A DNA stretch of 64,000 nucleotides from Uruburuella testudinis (GTDB lineage Bacteria > Pseudomonadota > Gammaproteobacteria > Burkholderiales > Neisseriaceae): the NCBI RefSeq assembly GCF_022870865.1, contig NZ_CP091508.1:1736001-1800000 (forward strand). The letters run 5' to 3'. Shown here in pieces: positions 58,642 through 64,000 of the stretch. How positions within the stretch are numbered: position 1 is the stretch's first letter; every line of letters begins with the position of its first letter. The notes beneath the pieces were generated by a model that worked only from the letters and a program-made list of their open reading frames with translations, did not search any database and had not been told where the DNA came from. Both the position numbers and the translations under genes were made by a program.

Positions 58642-58736
58642 GATGCCCTGATGTGTCGTTTATGGGGGAGTTTTTGTTCCTGAAAATGCAGATGCCGGGC
58701 AAAAAGCACTCGAAAATCGACACATCAGGATACCCA
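58642..58736 (+). repeat. Family A element with internal deletion
   Basis: Ends GATGCCCTGATGTGTCG and CGACACATCAGGATACCCA flank only TTTTTGTTCCTGAAAATGCAG and ATGCCGGGCAAAAAGCAC; the CGCAGCAAGATT...GATGCG core is gone. The element is about 95 bases and non-coding. It sits just upstream of the aldehyde dehydrogenase gene. Confidence 0.75.
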
Positions 58737-59145
58737 AGCACTCAACCCACTCCGTCATTCCGGCGCAGGCCGGCAACCGGTGCCTTACCGAAAGTTTACT
58801 TTAAAACCATATACTTGAATCAAAAAAAAGATTTCAGCCCGCATCGAAATAACGTTAATCAAACAATTTCCATTGTTTCAACAAGAATTTTGCGAGGCTC
58901 TCGGTTTTTAAATGTTATGACAGATTCACAAGGTGCCGTCTGATACCCATTCACAAAATTAAGCCAGTAAGGCGGCGAACCAACGCAGTTAGGTTATTCT
59001 GGTAAATGAATATAAATGTTAAGAAAGACATTATGACAGCTTTGCCCGCCAATATATCAAGCCATTGCAAAACGATGGGGAATTATGCCGATCGGCATAG
59101 AAATTGTTGTAAAAAAGATACCGTATAATGACAGCAATATGAAAA
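58737..59145. other. Non-coding spacer with family B copy
   Basis: Between the aldehyde dehydrogenase gene and the tRNA genes. A family B copy (ATACCCATTCACAAAATTAAG to GGTTATTCTGGTAAATGAATAT) lies at 58943-59011, and a DUS-like GTGCCGTCTGA at 58933. No gene is seen. Confidence 0.6.
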
Positions 59146-59173
59146 CACCCTGTTCAAAACATTGAACAGGGTG
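59146..59173 (-). terminator. Intrinsic terminator of the tRNA-Arg/tRNA-Glu unit
   Basis: CACCCTGTTCA and TGAACAGGGTG form a perfect 11-bp stem with a 6-base loop; on the minus strand it is followed by TTTTCATATT. It lies eight bases downstream of tRNA-Glu. Confidence 0.88.
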
Positions 59174-59180
59174 CTGGAAT

Positions 59181-59255
59181 TGGCACGCCCACGGGGAATC
59201 GAACCCCGGTTACCGCCGTGAAAGGGCGATGTCCTAACCGCTAGACGATGGGCGC
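59181..59255 (-). tRNA. tRNA-Glu (anticodon TTC)
   Basis: The minus strand gives GCGCCCA/TGGGCGT acceptor (with a G-T pair), the anticodon arm CGCCCTTTCACGGCG with TTC, the T-arm GGGGTTCGATTCCCC and an encoded CCA. It reads both glutamate codons. It lies just after tRNA-Arg on the same strand. Confidence 0.95.
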
Positions 59256-59266
59256 GGATATCTTGA

Positions 59267-59343
59267 TGGCGCACCCGGAGCGATTCGAACGCCCGACCCT
59301 CTGGTTCGTAGCCAGATACTCTATCCAACTGAGCTACGGGTGC
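59267..59343 (-). tRNA. tRNA-Arg (anticodon ACG)
   Basis: The minus strand gives GCACCCG/CGGGTGC acceptor, D-arm GCTCAGTTGGATAGAGT, anticodon arm TCTGGCTACGAACCAGA with ACG (read as ICG), T-arm GGGCGTTCGAATCGCTC and an encoded CCA. It is 12 bases upstream of tRNA-Glu and co-transcribed with it. Confidence 0.95.
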
Positions 59344-59518
59344 GTGTATCACTGCGCTTCGTTAGTGCCGTGAATCAAGAGAACCGAATAATATAGAAAC
59401 TGCCAAAATCTGTCTACCCTTTTTTTCACATTTTCTCATCAAAATATTTACCCGATTGAATTTAATCTGAATTTAGGAAAGCTTTTTTCAGACGGCCTGA
59501 TGCCAAAGCCAGAACGCC

Positions 59519-60874
59519 CTAAACCATACCGATGCCGGAAACTTCACGTGCCATTTTCGCTGCCGCGTTATCAGTCATGCCGCCGACAAAATCCAGAATT
59601 TTCATATAAGCCTGATACAAACTGTCGGCTTGAGTGAGCGGATCATCATTGTTCAGCAATTCCAGCGCCAGCGATTGGCGTGTGCCCACCTGCCCTTCCG
59701 TAATCAGCGCATGCGCAGCCGGCACCAACAAATCCAGAATCGAGCCCACACAGGGAAAGGCGGCGATTTCGGTCATCAACTTACTTTGATGGCGGAAAAT
59801 CCGTGTGCGCGCCAATTCTTTGGCTTTTTCCAGCGTGTTTTGCACTTCAGGGCTGCACAAAGCCAGCAAGTCTTTACCTTGAAATTCGCCATGAAGCAAA
59901 TCTGATTGATGGGTCATAAAGGTTTGCGCCACATCATCAATCGCCCGACCGATGGCGATGCCGCGCAGCATGGCGCAGCGCTGGCGGCTGCTTTGCGCGT
60001 GCCAGGTGGTTTCGGTAAATGTGAGTTCGGCCAGAATGCTTTCCACTTCGCTATCGCCCAACAGGCCGATTTCCACGGCATCTTCCAAATCGAGCAAAGC
60101 ATAGCAAATATCATCGGCCGCCTCCATCAGATAAGAGAGCGGATGGCGCGCCCAACGGTCTTTTTCCAACTCCGGCAGCCCCAATTCGACTGCCACGCGG
60201 CGGATGTACGGCAGCTCGGTTTGATAGATATTAAACTTCTTGCGGCCGTTGGGCGACAGCGTGGTCCACGGGTATTTCAGCAGCGCACCGATGGTGGCAG
60301 CCGTCAGCCGCATGCCACCGCGGTTGCGGTACATCTCCAAGCTCGCCAGCAAGCGCAGGCTGTGGGCGTTGCCTTCATAAGTTTGCACATCATTGCGCTC
60401 GGCTTCACTCAAGCCTGCCAGATAGCGGCTGTGGGCGGGATTGCGGAACCAGTCGCGCAAAGCATCTTCACCGGTGTGACCAAACGGCGGATTACCCAAA
60501 TCGTGCGCCAGGCAGGCCACCTGCACCACCGCGCCGATATCGCTGGGGGTATTGCCCAGAGGCAGAAATTCGCCTGCCTGCATCATCATGCCGACACGGT
60601 TGCCCAAGCTGCGCCCCACACTGGCTACTTCCACGCTGTGGGTGAGGCGGTTGTGGGTGTGGTCGTGTTCGGCAAACGGATGCACTTGGGTTTTGCGCCC
60701 CAAGCGGCGGAACGCGCCGGAAAATACCACCCGGTCGTAGTCGATATGAAAATCGGTGCGCAAGGCATCGGCGCCCTCTTGTGTAGACGGCGTGCTGGTG
60801 GGCACGATTTCACCGTCTTTGGGGCGGAAACGTTGGGTGCTGAGCAATTGCTGCCAATTCATTTTGGTGGTCAT
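59519..60874 (-). CDS. dgt: dGTPase-like HD-domain phosphohydrolase
   Basis: The 451-residue protein is a deoxyguanosinetriphosphate triphosphohydrolase-like enzyme. It shows the HD metal site in VACLAHDLGNPPFGHTGEDALRDWF and NRLTHSVEVASVGRSLGN, and the N-terminal RTDFHIDYDRVVFSGAFRRLGRKTQVHPF typical of Dgt. It should cut dNTPs to nucleosides and triphosphate. The ATG at 60874 is chosen for family fit. It lies downstream of rho on the same strand, with two inverted repeats between. Confidence 0.92.
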   Translation of the reverse strand: MTTKMNWQQLLSTQRFRPKDGEIVPTSTPSTQEGADALRTDFHIDYDRVVFSGAFRRLGRKTQVHPFAEHDHTHNRLTHSVEVASVGRSLGNRVGMMMQAGEFLPLGNTPSDIGAVVQVACLAHDLGNPPFGHTGEDALRDWFRNPAHSRYLAGLSEAERNDVQTYEGNAHSLRLLASLEMYRNRGGMRLTAATIGALLKYPWTTLSPNGRKKFNIYQTELPYIRRVAVELGLPELEKDRWARHPLSYLMEAADDICYALLDLEDAVEIGLLGDSEVESILAELTFTETTWHAQSSRQRCAMLRGIAIGRAIDDVAQTFMTHQSDLLHGEFQGKDLLALCSPEVQNTLEKAKELARTRIFRHQSKLMTEIAAFPCVGSILDLLVPAAHALITEGQVGTRQSLALELLNNDDPLTQADSLYQAYMKILDFVGGMTDNAAAKMAREVSGIGMV

Positions 60875-61033
60875 CGTGGGGTTTCCTAGTATTGGCGTGA
60901 AATGAAAAGCGGTATCAGCAGCATGCCCGCCACACCCCGAAATCTGACGGCATGCGTTCAAAACGGTTGATACCAAAAGATTTTTCTATCATTGCCATAT
61001 GGTAATTAGGTTTACACAAAAACAGGCCGTCTG

Positions 61034-61065
61034 AAATATTTGATATTTCGATCAATCAAATATTT
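61034..61065. promoter_or_regulatory. Perfect inverted repeat between rho and dgt
   Basis: AAATATTTGAT (61034-61044) and ATCAAATATTT (61055-61065) are perfectly complementary with a 10-base centre. The position upstream of dgt and the AT-rich half-sites suggest an operator or a hairpin; it has no GC-rich stem and so is a poor terminator. A DUS abuts its left side. Confidence 0.4.
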
Positions 61066-61114
61066 GGGTTGTTTGCAGAGCTTTACACTGAAATAAGCTA
61101 TTCGGCTATAAAAC

Positions 61115-61142
61115 AGGCCGTCTGAAAACTTTCAGACGGCCT
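61115..61142. terminator. Inverted DUS pair after rho
   Basis: AGGCCGTCTGAA and TTCAGACGGCCT form a 12-bp stem with a 4-base loop, eight bases downstream of the rho stop on the minus strand. Confidence 0.65.
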
Positions 61143-61149
61143 CGGGCAT

Positions 61150-62409
61150 TTATTTGCCGCGCATCATTTCAAAAAAATCGTTATTGTCTTTGGAATCTTT
61201 CAGCTTGCCCACCAAAAATTCGGTGGCCTCGATGTCGTCCATCGGATGCAAAAATTTGCGCAGCAGCCACATGCGCTGCAATTGATCGTTGGATACCAGC
61301 AATTCTTCGCGGCGGGTGCCCGAACGGTTGATGTTGATGGCGGGGAACACGCGCTTCTCGGCCAAGCGGCGGTCGAGGTGCAGCTCCATATTACCGGTGC
61401 CTTTGAATTCCTCAAAAATCACATCGTCCATACGGCTGCCGGTTTCTACCAGCGCAGTGGCGATGATGGTCAGCGAGCCGCCCTCTTCGATATTCCGCGC
61501 CGCGCCGAAAAAGCGTTTCGGCCGGTGCAACGCATTGGCATCTACGCCGCCGGTGAGGATTTTGCCGGATGCCGGCACCACGGTGTTGTAAGCGCGTGCC
61601 AGGCGGGTAATCGAATCAAGCAAAATTACCACGTCTTTTTTATGCTCTACCATGCGTTTGGCTTTTTCAATCACCATTTCAGCCACTTGCACATGGCGCG
61701 CCGCCGGTTCGTCGAAAGTGGATGAAACCACCTCGCCGCGCACAGAACGAGTCATTTCGGTGACTTCTTCCGGGCGCTCGTCGATCAGGAGCACAATCAG
61801 CTCTACTTCGGGGTTGTTGGCGGTAATGGCATGGGCGATGTTTTGCAGCATCACAGTTTTACCGGTTTTCGGCGGTGCCACCAATAATGCGCGCTGCCCC
61901 ATGCCGATGGGCGACACCAAATCAATGGCGCGGCCGGTGAGGTTTTCTTCAGCCTTGATGTCGCGTTCGAGCTTGAGCGGGCGGGTGGGAAACAGCGGAG
62001 TCAGGTTTTCAAACAGAATTTTATGCTTGCACACTTCCGGCTTGTCGCCGTTGATGCTGTCGAGGCGCACCAAGGCAAAATAGCGTTCGTTGTCTTTGGG
62101 CACCCGCACGCTGCCTTCGATGGTGTCGCCGGTGTGCAGATTGAAGCGGCGGATTTGGTTGGGCGACACATAAATATCGTCGGGCCCGGCCAGATAGGAA
62201 GTGTCGGAGCTGCGCAAAAAGCCGAAGCCGTCGGGCAAAATTTCAAGCGTGCCGGAGCAGGTAAAATTTTCGCCCTGCTTCATCAGCTGGCGCACAATGG
62301 CAAATACCAAATCCTGTTTGCGCAGGCGGTTGGCATTTTCAATGCCGTGTTGTTCGGCCATTTCCAGAAGTTTGGAAATGTGCTGGGTTTGTAATTCGGA
62401 AACGTGCAT
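61150..62409 (-). CDS. rho: Transcription termination factor Rho
   Basis: The 419-residue hexameric RNA helicase. It has the N-terminal RNA-binding fold ([43 protein letters not shown]), Walker A in [11 protein letters not shown] near residue 180, Walker B in [16 protein letters not shown] and the Q and R loops in [34 protein letters not shown]. Length is the normal Rho length of beta- and gammaproteobacteria. The ATG at 62409 fits the family. It probably represses its own leader (62410-62613), as in other bacteria. Confidence 0.97.
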   Translation of the reverse strand: MHVSELQTQHISKLLEMAEQHGIENANRLRKQDLVFAIVRQLMKQGENFTCSGTLEILPDGFGFLRSSDTSYLAGPDDIYVSPNQIRRFNLHTGDTIEGSVRVPKDNERYFALVRLDSINGDKPEVCKHKILFENLTPLFPTRPLKLERDIKAEENLTGRAIDLVSPIGMGQRALLVAPPKTGKTVMLQNIAHAITANNPEVELIVLLIDERPEEVTEMTRSVRGEVVSSTFDEPAARHVQVAEMVIEKAKRMVEHKKDVVILLDSITRLARAYNTVVPASGKILTGGVDANALHRPKRFFGAARNIEEGGSLTIIATALVETGSRMDDVIFEEFKGTGNMELHLDRRLAEKRVFPAININRSGTRREELLVSNDQLQRMWLLRKFLHPMDDIEATEFLVGKLKDSKDNNDFFEMMRGK

Positions 62410-62613
62410 AGTATGAGATATCTTAAAATGTGAGAAATGGCGGCCTGAGGCCGTCTGAAAGTAAAGATGAGGATAGGGTTAAGCCGATGCGGCTTGATAT
62501 AGAACGACAAAGTGCTTGTCAGACTCGGATTGTATTCAGTCGCCCCTGTTGTGTCAAATTTAATTAAGAAGCTTGAATCTTATCTGCTGCCGAAAACACA
62601 AACAGCTCATGCT

Positions 62614-63807
62614 TTATTTTGCCACAATCCGACCCGTGGTTTGATCCACCCGATAACGATTAATCGTACCCTCTGCAATATAACCTGCCGCTTCTTCAAT
62701 GCTTGCCAGCGGCACATCAAACCACTCATGCGGGCGGTAGCTTTGCCCGTTTTTCGCCGTTAATGTGATGTTCAAGCGTTGGCCGTAGAAAAAAGTGTGC
62801 AACAATCTTTCAAAAGTATGCGGATTGATGTTGCGGCATTCAAACGCCAACACCGGCTTCACTTCACTTTCCAAAAAGGCAATATCATTTACCGATTCCG
62901 CCAAGCGGGCGGCTACCGTGGTAGTGGTAAAGCCGATTTTGTGCACATGGCGGCAGCCCGCCAATTCCGGTTTGGCGGCAGTCAAAGCCGCCACATACAA
63001 CCAGCCCGTTACCTCTTCACGGCATGGGTCGCCGGAAAGCAGATCACCGTTTTCAGACGGCTTCTGCATCATCACTTTGCGCCCGTTCGGATCTTTATAT
63101 ACCGCCCTGGCCAACGAGCGCATCAAAATATTCGATTCTGTGGCATTTTCATAAATCAAGCGCAGACGGAATTGGGCACGATTGCTTTTGCGCGCCTCTG
63201 CCTCCACCACATCGGCTATATAGCAAAGCTGGCCGCCCAATAAAAACAGCTCGCCTTTTTGCAGATTTTGCTCGGTTTTCAAGCGTTCCAAGTGCGCCCG
63301 CCCCGCTTTCAAAGCGGCATGGGTTTGTTGGAACAAAGCCTCAAAACGCCAAAAATCCACACATTCCCGCCGCTCTGCATTGCCTTCATCGGCATAAGCT
63401 TTGCCTTGTTGCTCGCTAATATGCGTAAAATCAAAAATCTCAATATTGCCCGCATCAAGCAAATCCAAATCATCATCGTCAAAAATATCAGCCAAACTGA
63501 TTACTGCTGCATCAATATTCAGCAAACCAAACTCATCATATGCCTTGAGCATTTCGGCACATTCCCCATCACGGCACAAAGACTGCAAAGTTTTCGCCAA
63601 CAATTCCTCTTGAAAATCGCCACTGCTTTCAGACGGCCTGCGCTGATGCCGTCTGAAAAAATCATTCACTTCTGCAAACTGTGCGATGCCGGTTTGGTGC
63701 CGCGCATCATGCTGTATTTTCGGTTTAACATCCGCCAACAGCCCCAAATCATCGTCCTCCCAAATATCATCCAACCCGCACCGGCTTTTTCTGCGCAGCA
63801 CCAGCAT
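62614..63807 (-). CDS. GIY-YIG/T5orf172-type nuclease protein
   Basis: The 397-residue protein has a C-terminal GIY-YIG-like nuclease domain of the T5orf172/MUG113 group (about 265-375): GWLYVAALTAAKPELAGCRHVHKIGFTTTTVAARLAESVNDIAFLESEVKPVLAFECRNINPHTFERLLHTFF with the downstream E in FERLLH and HEWFDV. The N-terminal half is acidic and helical with no recognised fold. The ATG at 63807 overlaps the upstream gene's TGA (TGATG); a GTG at 63810 is possible. Members often neighbour helicases or restriction genes, which fits a defence role, but none is proven. Confidence 0.78.
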   Translation of the reverse strand: MLVLRRKSRCGLDDIWEDDDLGLLADVKPKIQHDARHQTGIAQFAEVNDFFRRHQRRPSESSGDFQEELLAKTLQSLCRDGECAEMLKAYDEFGLLNIDAAVISLADIFDDDDLDLLDAGNIEIFDFTHISEQQGKAYADEGNAERRECVDFWRFEALFQQTHAALKAGRAHLERLKTEQNLQKGELFLLGGQLCYIADVVEAEARKSNRAQFRLRLIYENATESNILMRSLARAVYKDPNGRKVMMQKPSENGDLLSGDPCREEVTGWLYVAALTAAKPELAGCRHVHKIGFTTTTVAARLAESVNDIAFLESEVKPVLAFECRNINPHTFERLLHTFFYGQRLNITLTAKNGQSYRPHEWFDVPLASIEEAAGYIAEGTINRYRVDQTTGRIVAK

Positions 63808-64000
63808 CACACACCACCTTTCGACAAGCTTTCCGCTTTTTTATTGCGAATATAAATCAAGGCTTCAGCCATACGTTTTTCCATGATATCGGCAGCATTT
63901 TTTGAGGGTTCGCGGCCATTGGTCTGCACAAACGTCTTAATCCGCGGCCACAGCATTACCGCTTCATCCTCACTCATGCTGATTCTGCCTGCATCCACAT
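63807..64000 (-). CDS. 3' end of the partner gene of the GIY-YIG protein
   Basis: The frame is open from the window edge (64000) to a TGA at 63807-63809 and ends in NGREPSKNAADIMEKRMAEALIYIRNKKAESLSKGGV. The pattern NGREPS...EKRMAEAL resembles the C-terminal tail of helicases or enzymes found beside T5orf172-type nucleases. Its TGA overlaps the start of the nuclease gene, so the two are co-translated and probably act together. The rest lies outside the window and the function is not known. Confidence 0.6.
   Translation of the reverse strand, partial: VDAGRISMSEDEAVMLWPRIKTFVQTNGREPSKNAADIMEKRMAEALIYIRNKKAESLSKGGV

Noticed and set aside
58593..58709. N-terminal extension of the aldehyde dehydrogenase
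   Set aside because: It runs through a DUS and a family A element; the ATG at 58592 starts the conserved enzyme.

Overview
The window is chromosomal DNA of a Neisseria species. The 12-mer AGGCCGTCTGAA, the AG dialect of the Neisseria DNA uptake sequence (DUS), occurs dozens of times, often as inverted pairs behind genes. The order thrS-infC-rpmI-rplT-pheS-pheT-ihfA, together with LolA, Tgt, GshA, GshB and NadE, also fits Neisseriaceae. Species cannot be named from the sequence alone.

Layout. (1) 1-11.5 kb is an aromatic-acid island: a 3' end that looks like catechol 1,2-dioxygenase, then benA-benB-benC-benD (benzoate to catechol), the benzoate symporter benE, a BenM/CatM-type LysR regulator, an AtoE-type carboxylate transporter, pcaI-pcaJ, pcaF and pcaD. 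Together these take benzoate through catechol and the beta-ketoadipate branch to succinyl-CoA and acetyl-CoA. catB and catC are not in the window. (2) 12-21 kb holds housekeeping and metabolic genes: an esterase, a zinc alcohol dehydrogenase, an MBL-fold hydrolase, a sulfurtransferase with a consensus sigma-54 promoter, ubiE, a DUF971 protein, an AEC transporter and nadE. (3) 21-27.3 kb is a haem-acquisition locus on the minus strand: TonB-dependent receptor, secreted hemophilin-like protein, then a Slam-type outer-membrane secretion protein. (4) 27.8-38.4 kb holds a hemerythrin protein, a 1.5 kb non-coding repeat array, a two-part sodium/solute symporter, a peptide-type ABC exporter, lolA, a periplasmic copper chaperone and two tandem dgkA genes. 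(5) 38.4-50.5 kb holds gshB, an AT-rich stretch with iteron-like repeats, tRNA-Pro, the translation operon, tgt and gshA. (6) 51-58.6 kb holds a TonB receptor, a LacI-type regulator, an SLC45-like sugar transporter, a YwqK-like repeat protein and an aldehyde dehydrogenase. (7) 59-64 kb holds tRNA-Glu, tRNA-Arg, dgt, rho, a GIY-YIG nuclease and the 3' end of its overlapping partner gene.

Non-coding repeats are prominent. Family A is a palindromic element of about 162 bp flanked by TA, with at least eight copies including deletion derivatives; its TA-G end supplies the stop codon of three genes (benE, pcaD and the AEC transporter). Family B has ends like ATATCCATTCACAAAAGTAA and several copies sit against stop codons. 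There is also a tandem array of about 214-bp units (21.0-21.9 kb) and a 263-bp array with 33-bp sub-repeats (28.3-29.8 kb).

The most interesting items are the hemophilin-Slam locus, the sigma-54 promoter, the stop-codon capture by family A, the iteron-like repeats, and the GIY-YIG gene with its unknown upstream partner. All calls come from reading the sequence and recognising families; no database search was run.
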